A stretch of DNA of 40,241 nt from a bacterium (lineage in GTDB: Bacteria; Bacillota; Clostridia; Lachnospirales; Lachnospiraceae): contig JAUNSO010000006.1 in NCBI GenBank assembly GCA_030539165.1, positions 1-40,241 on the forward strand, in the 5' to 3' direction. The first letter of the stretch is position 1, and the number at the start of each line of letters is the position of its first letter. Shown here piece after piece: positions 8,383 through 15,199 of this stretch. Made by a program: the position numbers and the translations under genes. The notes beneath the pieces were generated by a model. The model was not told where the DNA came from. It saw only the letters and a program-made list of their open reading frames with translations, and did not search any database.

Positions 8383-8421
8383 CTACATTTAGGGCAAAAT
8401 GAACGAAAATCATACAAAATA

Positions 8422-8440
8422 TTGAACAAAAAATGTTCAA
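8422..8440. promoter_or_regulatory. Perfect inverted repeat, candidate operator
   Basis: TTGAACA (8422-8428), five A residues, then TGTTCAA (8434-8440): a perfect 7-base dyad with a 5-base spacer. It lies about 80 bases before the predicted start of transcription of the SleB-type gene. The spacing between GAAC and GTTC is seven, not the four expected for a Bacillus-type LexA box. The protein that binds it is unknown. Confidence 0.4.
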
Positions 8441-8461
8441 AGAAACGAAAAAGTAATATGT

Positions 8462-8503
8462 CGTAACAATTATGTAACACTTTATGGTAAACTATGCTAT
8501 AAT
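8462..8503 (+). promoter_or_regulatory. Promoter of the SleB-type gene with a WalR-like box
   Basis: The -10 box TATAAT (8498-8503) is perfect and is preceded by TG at 8495-8496, giving a full extended -10. The -35 region is poor. Covering it is CGTAAC-AATTA-TGTAAC (8462-8478), which matches the known WalR/YycF consensus TGTWAH-N5-TGTWAH at 11 of 12 defined positions with the exact spacer. This is a normal activator position. The identity of the regulator is inference from the Bacillus and Staphylococcus consensus. Confidence 0.6.
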
Positions 8504-8552
8504 ATCCAGTGGGTGGAAAGTATAATGATATTAATGGAAGGAAATTAAGATT

Positions 8553-9215
8553 ATGAAACGCATTACTACATTCACATATGTGTATTGTGGGATTGTAGCT
8601 GCAGCAGCAGTGATCATCTGTATGGGTTTTTTACACGATGAAACAATCAACACAATTGAACGAACATCAGAGATCGTCAATAACAGCATCTATATGGCTG
8701 GAGAGATATTGGAATCCGTTTCAGTTAACAAAATGATTCAGACAGAAACGGATGATGGATTACCATCACAATCCGAGAGCGGACAGCAGATACAGGCGAA
8801 AGCAGGGAAATCAGAAAAAGAGACGGTAAAAGCAGATATTCCGGAACCAATCCTTCCGGTTGAAGAGTACAAGGCATTATGCAGGATCGTTCAGGCAGAA
8901 GCAGGCAATCAGGATGCAAAGGGCAAACAGCTGATTGCAAATGTCGTATTGAACCGCGTGAAAAATGAAAGCTTCCCAGACACTGTTCAAGAGGTGATAC
9001 TGCAGGATAATGGAGGCATCACACAGTTCTCACCTACCAAAAACGGCAGTTACCATGCAGCAGAAATTTCTGTAGATACAATGGCAGCTGTAAACCGTGC
9101 AATCGCAGGGGAAGATCTGTCGGACGGAGCACTGTATTTTAAAGCAGGCTCAGAGACACAATGGGGCGGCCTGCAGTTTTTATTTCAGCATGGCGATCAC
9201 GTATTTTTTATGTAA
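8553..9215 (+). CDS. SleB/CwlJ-type cell wall hydrolase
   Basis: A 220-residue exported protein with one N-terminal hydrophobic segment (about 9-25), a low-complexity linker rich in Glu, Lys and Gln (about 60-105), and a C-terminal Hydrolase_2 domain (about 108-220). The domain has the family pattern LCRIVQAEAG, with E116 the likely catalytic glutamate, then AKGKQLIANVVLNRV and a C-terminal GDHVFF. Family members are spore-cortex lytic transglycosylases or vegetative muralytic enzymes. Here a sigma-A-type extended -10 and a WalR-like box favour a growth-phase wall enzyme rather than a germination enzyme, but that is inference. It lacks the N-terminal peptidoglycan-binding domain of classical SleB. 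Confidence 0.88.
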   Translation: MKRITTFTYVYCGIVAAAAVIICMGFLHDETINTIERTSEIVNNSIYMAGEILESVSVNKMIQTETDDGLPSQSESGQQIQAKAGKSEKETVKADIPEPILPVEEYKALCRIVQAEAGNQDAKGKQLIANVVLNRVKNESFPDTVQEVILQDNGGITQFSPTKNGSYHAAEISVDTMAAVNRAIAGEDLSDGALYFKAGSETQWGGLQFLFQHGDHVFFM

Positions 9216-9230
9216 CAGATGAACAGAATC

Positions 9231-9264
9231 AAAAAGACAGCTCATTCATCGGGCTGTCTTTTTT
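9231..9264. terminator. Bidirectional terminator between the wall hydrolase and AP2 genes
   Basis: AAAAAGACAGC (9231-9241) pairs perfectly with GCTGTCTTTTT (9253-9263) around an 11-base loop. T runs follow the stem on both strands, so it can end the + strand wall hydrolase transcript and the convergent AP2 transcript. It fills most of the 67-base gap between the two stop codons. Confidence 0.92.
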
Positions 9265-9282
9265 GACTTTACATGCAATATT

Positions 9283-10086
9283 TTATTTCTTGTGTCCGGC
9301 AGAGAGAAAGGAAGTAATGGATTTCGGCAGTATGATACCGGAATAGAGCTCTGCATAAGCTGAAGGGGAAATAGAATCAATATAGTTTGTTTCGTAATTT
9401 CTGATGATTCCCTGCTTCTGAAGGCAGTCAACGGCTTTGTTGTATGCAATTGCGGCTTCCGCCTCTGTGTCAAAGCTGCCAATCACATAGTTGCTTTTGA
9501 CATGTATGACAGCCTTATATTGATGCTGCTGTCCTCTTGTGACTTTCGTGACACCATAATAGGGGTTGATGATTTCGATATTTTCATACCGGTAATCTGA
9601 GGAGTCCTGATTGATGAATCGATAATCTCTGTCCTGAACGGCATAGGGACGGATGCCATACCGTCCTGCGATACTGACCTGCATACCGTAATCTGCGACA
9701 AACAGATGACCTCCACGCATGGAAATCTTGTGTTCAGAATAATAAAACAGGTCATCTATATCAAATTTAAGAATCAGATCCTTGCTCAGATAGTATTCAA
9801 AATAGCGACGCCGCAGATAGATTGGATTTCTGATATAAACGCCGTTGTCTCTGAAATTGATCAGAATGATCCATTTATCAAACGGAAGGGCACAATGACT
9901 GCGGTAGTCCTCCGGCATCCGGTGTGAAGCAAGCAGCTTCAGTGCCTGCAGATAGGCATGATGTGCCTGAGCTTCCGTCGTATAAGAACCAAGACTGATG
10001 TGCTTGCTTCTGTATGTGACAGAGGCTCTATAATATTTCGTTCCGTCTTTTTTACACGCAGTATAAACGCCGGGCTTCAGTGCCAT
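9283..10086 (-). CDS. Double AP2-domain protein with a degenerate HNH segment
   Basis: A 267-residue protein. Residues about 5-52 and 176-227 each look like an AP2/ERF DNA-binding domain: GVYTACKKDGTKYYRA...SLGSYTTEAQAHHAYLQA and YYGVTKVTRGQQHQYKA...IGSFDTEAEAAIAYNKA. Between them, YRFINQDSSDYRYENIEIIN resembles the core of AP2-associated HNH homing endonucleases (H..NGD..DNR.ENL), but the catalytic His is missing and DNR reads DYR. I infer a former homing endonuclease kept as a DNA-binding protein; a structural or phage-related role is possible. The start is the ATG at 10086, nine bases after AGGAGA; an upstream ATG at 10131 lacks such a site. It has its own promoter, divergent from nrdD. 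Confidence 0.75.
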   Translation of the reverse strand: MALKPGVYTACKKDGTKYYRASVTYRSKHISLGSYTTEAQAHHAYLQALKLLASHRMPEDYRSHCALPFDKWIILINFRDNGVYIRNPIYLRRRYFEYYLSKDLILKFDIDDLFYYSEHKISMRGGHLFVADYGMQVSIAGRYGIRPYAVQDRDYRFINQDSSDYRYENIEIINPYYGVTKVTRGQQHQYKAVIHVKSNYVIGSFDTEAEAAIAYNKAVDCLQKQGIIRNYETNYIDSISPSAYAELYSGIILPKSITSFLSAGHKK

Positions 10087-10110
10087 GTGGATTCTCCTGT
10101 AGATTTTTTC

Positions 10111-10143
10111 ACTGTACTGACAGTATAACATAAAGTCATGACT
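10111..10143 (-). promoter_or_regulatory. Promoter of the AP2-domain gene with two small dyads
   Basis: Read on the - strand, TGT-TATACT (10122-10130) is an extended -10 box 36 bases before the ATG. Upstream, in the spacer, is the perfect palindrome AGTCATGACT (10134-10143). A second dyad, ACTGT-ACTG-ACAGT (10111-10124), overlaps the -10 and the start of the transcript. Their position would suit autoregulation by the AP2 protein, but there is no direct evidence. Confidence 0.45.
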
Positions 10144-10191
10144 GTAGAAAATAAATGATTGGTTTTCCTCTCGTTTTGGTCACTTTGTATG

Positions 10192-10220
10192 TTGACAAAG
10201 GATGCCTGAATTGATATATT
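10192..10220 (+). promoter_or_regulatory. Sigma-A promoter of the nrdD-nrdG-dut operon
   Basis: TTGACA (10192-10197) is a perfect -35, separated by 17 bases from TATATT (10215-10220), which is preceded by TG in the extended -10 position (10212-10213). Transcription should begin near 10227, giving a leader of about 78 bases that contains two NrdR-type boxes. Confidence 0.8.
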
Positions 10221-10229
10221 TTAATAAGC

Positions 10230-10277
10230 ATACAAGATATTGGTTGAACTGATAGGATACAATACAAAATATTGAGA
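10230..10277 (+). promoter_or_regulatory. Tandem NrdR-type boxes in the nrdD leader
   Basis: ATACAAGATATTGGTT (10230-10245) and ATACAAAATATTGAGA (10262-10277) each match the published NrdR box (ACACWATATATWGTGT type) at 12 of 16 positions. Their starts are 32 bases apart, about three helical turns, which is the arrangement known for NrdR operators. They lie immediately downstream of the predicted transcription start, fitting repression by ATP/dATP-loaded NrdR. The nrdR gene itself is not in the window. Confidence 0.7.
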
Positions 10278-10304
10278 AAATCAGGAGAAGGGGAGCGAAA
10301 GGAA

Positions 10305-12494
10305 ATGAGTGAAAAGGTGGAAAATCCTGCAGAAGAACAGGTGAATTACTCTCAGCTGTATCATACAAAGAGACCTGTCAAAATGATCAAAAAGGATGGA
10401 ACCAGAGAAGACTTTAACATCCAGAAGGTAGTAGATGCAGTTGGAAAGTCTGCTTACAGAGCACTGACGAAATTTACGGAAGAAGAGAAGAGATACATCT
10501 GCGAGTGTGTCGTACAAAGAGTGGATGAGCTGGAGCAGGATGAGATCCCGATTCCAATCATGCATAATATTGTAGAGAGTGCTTTGGAAGAAGTGAAGCC
10601 GATTGTAGCAAAGAGCTACCGGGACTATCGTAATTACAAACAGGACTTCGTCAGAATGCTCGATGATGTCTATAAAAAGAGCCAGTCCATTATGTACATC
10701 GGAGATAAAGAAAACTCGAATACTGACAGTGCACTGGTTTCTACAAAGAGAAGTCTGATTTTTAACCAGTTAAATAAGGAACTGTATCAGAAGTTTTTCA
10801 TGACGACAGATGAGATCCAGGCATGTCGTGACGGATATATTTATGTACATGATATGTCAGCTAGACGTGATACGATGAACTGCTGTCTGTTTGATGTACA
10901 GACCGTTTTGACCGGCGGCTTTGAAATGGGAAATCTCTGGTATAATGAGCCAAAATCTCTGGATGTCGCATTTGATGTCATCGGAGATATTGTATTGTCT
11001 GCGGCAAGTCAGCAGTATGGCGGATTTACCGTACCCAGCGCGGATCTGATTCTCGAACCCTATGCTGAAAAGTCATATGCGAAATACGTAGATAAATATA
11101 TTAAGATGGGCGTTGACAAAGAAACTGCCGAGTCACAGGCATATGCAGATGTCACCAAGGAGTTTGAGCAGGGCTATCAGGGATGGGAGTACAAGTTTAA
11201 TACCGTAGCTTCCAGCCGTGGTGACTATCCATTCATTACAGTGACGACTGGTACAGGGACAGGACGTTTTGCCAAGCTGGCTACGATCTGCATGCTGAAT
11301 GTCAGAAGAAGAGGACAGGGCAAGGCAGAGTGCAAGAAACCGGTACTGTTCCCTAAGATTGTATTTTTATATGACGAAAATCTGCACGGCCCGGGCAAGG
11401 AGTTGGAGGATGTATTTGAAGCCGGAGTCAAGTGTTCCAGCAAGACCATGTATCCTGACTGGCTGAGCCTGACGGGAAAAGGCTATATAGCAAGTATGTA
11501 CAAGCAGTATGGCAAGATCATATCCCCAATGGGCTGCAGGGCGTTCCTGTCACCATGGTATGAGCGCGGCGGCATGCATCCGGCAGATGATCAGGATGTC
11601 CCTATATTTGTAGGTCGTTTCAACATCGGCGCAGTATCACTGCATCTGCCGATGATTCTGGCAAAGGCAAGACATGAAAGCAAGGATTTCTACGAGGTGC
11701 TGGACTATTATCTGAATCTGATCCGCAGACTGCACATCAGAACGTATGCTTATCTCGGTGAGATGAGAGCCTCAACAAATCCTCTGGCATATTGTGAAGG
11801 AGGATTCCTAGGGGGTCATCTAAAGCTGACCGATAAGATTAAACCACTGCTGAAATCAGCAACAGCTTCCTTCGGTATCACTGCCTTTAATGAGCTGCAG
11901 CAGCTTTATAATGGTAAATCACTTGTAGAAGACGGCGAGTTTGCAATCAATGTCCTTGAATACATCAATAAGAAAATCAACGAATTCAAGGAAGAGGATG
12001 GTAATCTGTATGCCATTTATGCAACACCGGCTGAAAACCTCTGTGGTCTGCAGGTACAGCAATTCCGCAAGAAGTACGGTATTATAGAAAACGTATCTGA
12101 CAGAGAATACGTCAGCAATGGTTTCCACTGCCATGTTACAGAGGATATCACGCCGATCCAGAAACAGGATCTGGAATACCGTTTCTGGGAACTGTCAAAC
12201 GGCGGTAAGATTCAATATGTAAAATATCCGATTGATTATAATATCGAGGCAATCAAGACATTGATTCATCGTGCGATGGATATGGGCTTCTATGAGGGCG
12301 TGAACATGTCACTGGCATATTGTGATGATTGCGGACATCAGGAGCTGGAGATGGATGTATGTCCAAAATGCGGCAGCAAGAACCTGACGAAGATCGATCG
12401 TATGAACGGCTATCTGTCCTATTCACGGGTACATGGAGATACCAGACTGAATGATGCAAAGATGGCAGAAATAGCAGAACGGAAATCAATGTAG
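10305..12494 (+). CDS. nrdD: Anaerobic (class III) ribonucleoside-triphosphate reductase
   Basis: Makes deoxyribonucleotides without oxygen using a glycyl radical. The 729-residue protein starts with an ATP-cone allosteric domain (about 24-110, VKMIKKDGTREDF). The body has the NrdD barrel, including MNCCLFDVQ. The C-terminus has the zinc site C673/C676/C686/C689 (CDDC...CPKC) and the radical loop RMNGYLS with G702 as the glycyl radical residue. The ATG at 10305 follows GGGGAG; an in-frame TTG at 10272 lies inside the second NrdR box and is not used. nrdG, its activase, follows 15 bases later. Confidence 0.98.
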   Translation: MSEKVENPAEEQVNYSQLYHTKRPVKMIKKDGTREDFNIQKVVDAVGKSAYRALTKFTEEEKRYICECVVQRVDELEQDEIPIPIMHNIVESALEEVKPIVAKSYRDYRNYKQDFVRMLDDVYKKSQSIMYIGDKENSNTDSALVSTKRSLIFNQLNKELYQKFFMTTDEIQACRDGYIYVHDMSARRDTMNCCLFDVQTVLTGGFEMGNLWYNEPKSLDVAFDVIGDIVLSAASQQYGGFTVPSADLILEPYAEKSYAKYVDKYIKMGVDKETAESQAYADVTKEFEQGYQGWEYKFNTVASSRGDYPFITVTTGTGTGRFAKLATICMLNVRRRGQGKAECKKPVLFPKIVFLYDENLHGPGKELEDVFEAGVKCSSKTMYPDWLSLTGKGYIASMYKQYGKIISPMGCRAFLSPWYERGGMHPADDQDVPIFVGRFNIGAVSLHLPMILAKARHESKDFYEVLDYYLNLIRRLHIRTYAYLGEMRASTNPLAYCEGGFLGGHLKLTDKIKPLLKSATASFGITAFNELQQLYNGKSLVEDGEFAINVLEYINKKINEFKEEDGNLYAIYATPAENLCGLQVQQFRKKYGIIENVSDREYVSNGFHCHVTEDITPIQKQDLEYRFWELSNGGKIQYVKYPIDYNIEAIKTLIHRAMDMGFYEGVNMSLAYCDDCGHQELEMDVCPKCGSKNLTKIDRMNGYLSYSRVHGDTRLNDAKMAEIAERKSM

Positions 12495-12509
12495 GGGAGG
12501 CAGTATATT

Positions 12510-13019
12510 TTGCGTTATCATAATATTACGAAGGATGACATGCTCAATGGTGACGGCCTGAGAGTTGTATTATGGGTTGCAGGATGTTCTCACTGCTGTA
12601 AGGAGTGCCAGAATCCGATGACATGGGATCCAGACGGAGGATTGCTGTTTGATGACAAGGCAAAGGCGGAGATCTTTGCAGAACTGGACAAGGATTATAT
12701 ATCAGGAATCACGCTCAGCGGCGGTGATCCGCTGCACTCGGCAAACAGAATGGATATCAGAAATCTGGTGACAGAGATCAAGGAGAACTATCCGGACAAA
12801 ACAGTATGGATGTATACAGGCGATGTGTGGGAAAATATCAAGCATTATCCTGTCATGAAGTATGTAGATGTACTCGTGGACGGAGAATTTGAAATTGCGA
12901 AGCGTGATGTAAAGCTAAGATGGAAAGGAAGCAGCAACCAGCGTGTGATTGACGTACAGAAATCATTAACGGAAAATGCATGTCTGGGTGAGCCTGTGAT
13001 TTTCTGCGAGGAGAAATAA
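12510..13019 (+). CDS. nrdG: Anaerobic ribonucleotide reductase activating protein
   Basis: A 169-residue radical SAM enzyme that creates the glycyl radical on NrdD. The cluster motif CSHCCKEC contains the required CxxxCxxC spacing, followed by QNPMTW. LSGGDPL is the glycine-rich SAM-binding segment and WMYTGDVWE is typical of the family. Translation begins at TTG (12510), with GGGGAGG nine bases upstream; there is no ATG nearby in frame. It sits between nrdD and a dUTPase-like gene, and is part of the same operon. Confidence 0.97.
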   Translation: MRYHNITKDDMLNGDGLRVVLWVAGCSHCCKECQNPMTWDPDGGLLFDDKAKAEIFAELDKDYISGITLSGGDPLHSANRMDIRNLVTEIKENYPDKTVWMYTGDVWENIKHYPVMKYVDVLVDGEFEIAKRDVKLRWKGSSNQRVIDVQKSLTENACLGEPVIFCEEK

Positions 13020-13025
13020 AACGAC

Positions 13026-13541
13026 ATGAGAAGAGTGGCCAGATTTCATAAAGTAAGCTATGAGCAGTTTGCAAAGGATTGGGAAGACAGCTTTGGAACG
13101 ACATCAGAAGAAGAAATGATCATGATTTATGACAATATCATGCTGCCGAGACGTGCGACTGCAGGCTCAGCAGGATACGATTTTTTCAGTCCGGTGGGCT
13201 TTTCACTTTTGCCCGGGGAGACAATCAAGATACCGACAGGAATCCGGGTGGAGATGGAAGATGACTGGGTGTTGAAGTGTTATCCCAGAAGCGGTCTCGG
13301 GTTCAAGTTCAGACTGCAGCTGAATAATACCGTTGGCATTATCGACAGTGATTATTTTTATTCAGACAATGAAGGACATATTTTTTCAAAGATCACGAAT
13401 GATTCCAATGAAGGCCGTAACGTCGACATAGAGGCAGGAAGCGGCTTTATGCAGGGAATCTTTGTGGAGTACGGCATTACAGTGGATGACGATGTGACGG
13501 ATATCAGAAATGGCGGTTTTGGAAGTACCTCAAGAGCATAA
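13026..13541 (+). CDS. dut: dUTPase-family nucleotidohydrolase
   Basis: Probably hydrolyses dUTP to dUMP, keeping uracil out of DNA and feeding dTMP synthesis; this fits its place behind nrdDG. All five trimeric dUTPase motifs are recognisable in the 171 residues: AGSAGYDFFSP, PRSGLGFK, NTVGIIDSDYF, GSGFMQGIF and GGFGSTSR. The fourth motif departs from the classical form (no RIAQ-like core), and an N-terminal extension of about 35 residues is present. The protein may therefore be a side branch, and dCTP deaminase-like activity cannot be excluded. The ATG lies 12 bases after GAGGAG in the nrdG end. Confidence 0.85.
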   Translation: MRRVARFHKVSYEQFAKDWEDSFGTTSEEEMIMIYDNIMLPRRATAGSAGYDFFSPVGFSLLPGETIKIPTGIRVEMEDDWVLKCYPRSGLGFKFRLQLNNTVGIIDSDYFYSDNEGHIFSKITNDSNEGRNVDIEAGSGFMQGIFVEYGITVDDDVTDIRNGGFGSTSRA

Positions 13542-13547
13542 TTCATA

Positions 13548-13578
13548 TGAATAATTCCCTTCGGTTTTCGACAGACTA
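13548..13578 (+). promoter_or_regulatory. Candidate sigma-G promoter for the spoVAF-like gene
   Basis: TGAATA (13548-13553) is the -35 expected for the forespore sigma factor sigma-G. After 18 bases comes CAGACTA (13572-13578), one mismatch from the consensus -10 CATACTA. Transcription would begin near 13586. The next gene encodes a GerA-family protein, and such genes are known sigma-G targets. Sigma-F has a similar consensus and cannot be separated from sequence alone. Confidence 0.6.
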
Positions 13579-13611
13579 TATCAATAGTGAACAGAAGCCG
13601 GAGGGATTTTT
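13556..13611 (+). terminator. Terminator of nrdD-nrdG-dut that also masks the next ribosome binding site
   Basis: The left arm starts TCCCTTCGG at 13556. The right arm, 13594-13606, ends CCGGAGGGA and is followed by five T residues (13607-13611). About 13 positions pair with several G-U wobbles, and an inner dyad ACTAT-ATCA-ATAGT (13575-13588) extends the structure. The right arm contains GGAGGG, the ribosome binding site for the ATG at 13612, so a transcript from the nrd promoter would either stop here or carry a sequestered start. Confidence 0.8.
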
Positions 13612-15084
13612 ATGAACATTACCATTCAGGATACAGTCAAATCAGCAGAAAGTCAGGACGTGATCAGCAGTGATATCAAAAATAACATCCGCTGGTTCAA
13701 TGAGAATCTGCATGTGGAGGAAAATTTTGATGTTGTCTACCGGGTGATTACGATCGGCGGCAGACAGGCATGCTTTTATTTTATAGATGGTTTCTGCAAG
13801 GATGAGCTGATGCAGAAGCTGCTGCAGTATTTCTATTCTCTGACGCCGGAGGATATGCCGGAAAGCGCATATGAGATGTGCAAACAGTATATGCCATATG
13901 TAGAGGTGGATATGCAGGACAATAAAAATCAGATTCTGCAGTTCATACTATCCGGTGTGCTGGCACTGTTCATAGACGGCTATGACAGATGCCTGCTGAT
14001 CGACAGCCGTACCTACCCGGCACGCAATGTGACGGAACCTGAAAAGGATAAGACCATGCGGGGCTCGAAGGATGGGTTTGTAGAGACACTGGTGTTCAAC
14101 ACAGCCCTGATCAGAAGACGGATCCGTGATACGAATCTTTGCATGAAGATGATGAATGCAGGAGCTGCATCCAAAACAGATATTGTGGTCTGTTACATGG
14201 ATGGCAGAGTGGATCCGCTGTTTTTGGAAAAGATCGTTCGGAGGATTGAGAGTATCCATGTAGATGCACTGACGATGAGTCAGGAGAGTCTGGCAGAGTG
14301 TCTGTATGACCGGAAATGGTATAACCCTTTTCCAAAATTCAAGTATACGGAGCGGCCAGATACAGCCTCTGCACAGGTGTTGGAAGGAGATATCGTTGTC
14401 TTGGTGGACAATTCTCCGCAGGCGATGATCATACCGACTTCGATATTTGATATTGTCGAGGAGGCAGATGATTACTACTTTCCACCGATTACAGGCACCT
14501 ATTTGAGATTATCCAGACTGTTGATTGCACTGATGACATACTTTGTGACGCCTACGTTCCTGCTGTTCATGATGTATCCGGAGTGGATTCCGGAGGGCCT
14601 GACATTCATACGTGTCAAGGAGACTGTGAACGTACCGATTGTTTATCAGTTCCTGATGCTGGAGCTGGCAATTGACGGGCTGCGTCTGGCGGCAGTCAAT
14701 ACGCCGAATATGCTGAGCACCCCGTTAAGCATTATGGCGGCTCTTGTATTAGGTGAGTTTTCTGTAAAATCAGGCTGGTTCAATGCAGAAGTGATGCTGT
14801 ATATGGCATTTGTAGCCGTGGCAAACTATACTCAGTCTAATTATGAGCTGGGGTATGCTTTGAAATTCATGAGAATGCTGACCTTGATCACAACGGCTGT
14901 GTTTGGAATATATGGATATGCAGCAGGGGTCATATTCTGCGTGATTGCTGTCGTTTCCAATAAAACAGTATCCAACAAATCCTATATTTATCCGTTAATC
15001 CCTTTTCGTCCGCGTGCACTGTGCAAACGTCTGTTTCGCATGAGAATGGCGGGAGCCAATGACGGGAAATCAAAGTCATTGTAA
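13612..15084 (+). CDS. spoVAF: GerA-family spore germination protein, SpoVAF-like
   Basis: A 490-residue protein of the germinant-receptor A-subunit family. The N-terminal cytoplasmic half begins with NNIRWFNENLHVEENFDVVYR and GGRQACFYFIDGFCKDEL, which I recognise as nearer to SpoVAF than to GerAA. The core has DGYDRCLLIDSRTYPAR, TEPEKDKTMRGSKDGFVET and the membrane-proximal PFPKFKYTERPD. About five hydrophobic segments follow from residue 300 to 455. SpoVAF acts in the spore inner membrane and modulates germination. No other spoVA or ger genes are adjacent, so the gene stands alone. Its start is ATG 13612 with GGAGGG in a hairpin arm; a sigma-G-like promoter lies inside that hairpin. Confidence 0.85.
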   Translation: MNITIQDTVKSAESQDVISSDIKNNIRWFNENLHVEENFDVVYRVITIGGRQACFYFIDGFCKDELMQKLLQYFYSLTPEDMPESAYEMCKQYMPYVEVDMQDNKNQILQFILSGVLALFIDGYDRCLLIDSRTYPARNVTEPEKDKTMRGSKDGFVETLVFNTALIRRRIRDTNLCMKMMNAGAASKTDIVVCYMDGRVDPLFLEKIVRRIESIHVDALTMSQESLAECLYDRKWYNPFPKFKYTERPDTASAQVLEGDIVVLVDNSPQAMIIPTSIFDIVEEADDYYFPPITGTYLRLSRLLIALMTYFVTPTFLLFMMYPEWIPEGLTFIRVKETVNVPIVYQFLMLELAIDGLRLAAVNTPNMLSTPLSIMAALVLGEFSVKSGWFNAEVMLYMAFVAVANYTQSNYELGYALKFMRMLTLITTAVFGIYGYAAGVIFCVIAVVSNKTVSNKSYIYPLIPFRPRALCKRLFRMRMAGANDGKSKSL

Positions 15085-15121
15085 ATTATTTGAAAATAAT
15101 AAAGAAAACAAGTAATATTAT

Positions 15122-15150
15122 TTGAAAAAGCGTACAAAAGATGATACTAT
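15122..15150 (+). promoter_or_regulatory. Promoter of the degV-to-helicase gene run
   Basis: TTGAAA (15122-15127), 17-base spacer, then TACTAT (15145-15150) with TG at 15142-15143 in the extended -10 position. Start of transcription near 15157, giving a short leader to the degV ATG at 15200 (GGGAGAG seven or so bases ahead). No terminator is visible between spoVAF and this promoter. Confidence 0.65.
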
Positions 15151-15199
15151 AAAAAATAGAAATATGATTACAATAAGAGAATGACATGGGAGAGAAAAT

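Noticed and set aside
8422..8440. Reading the GAAC...GTTC dyad as a LexA box
   Set aside because: The spacing is seven bases; the Gram-positive LexA box needs four.
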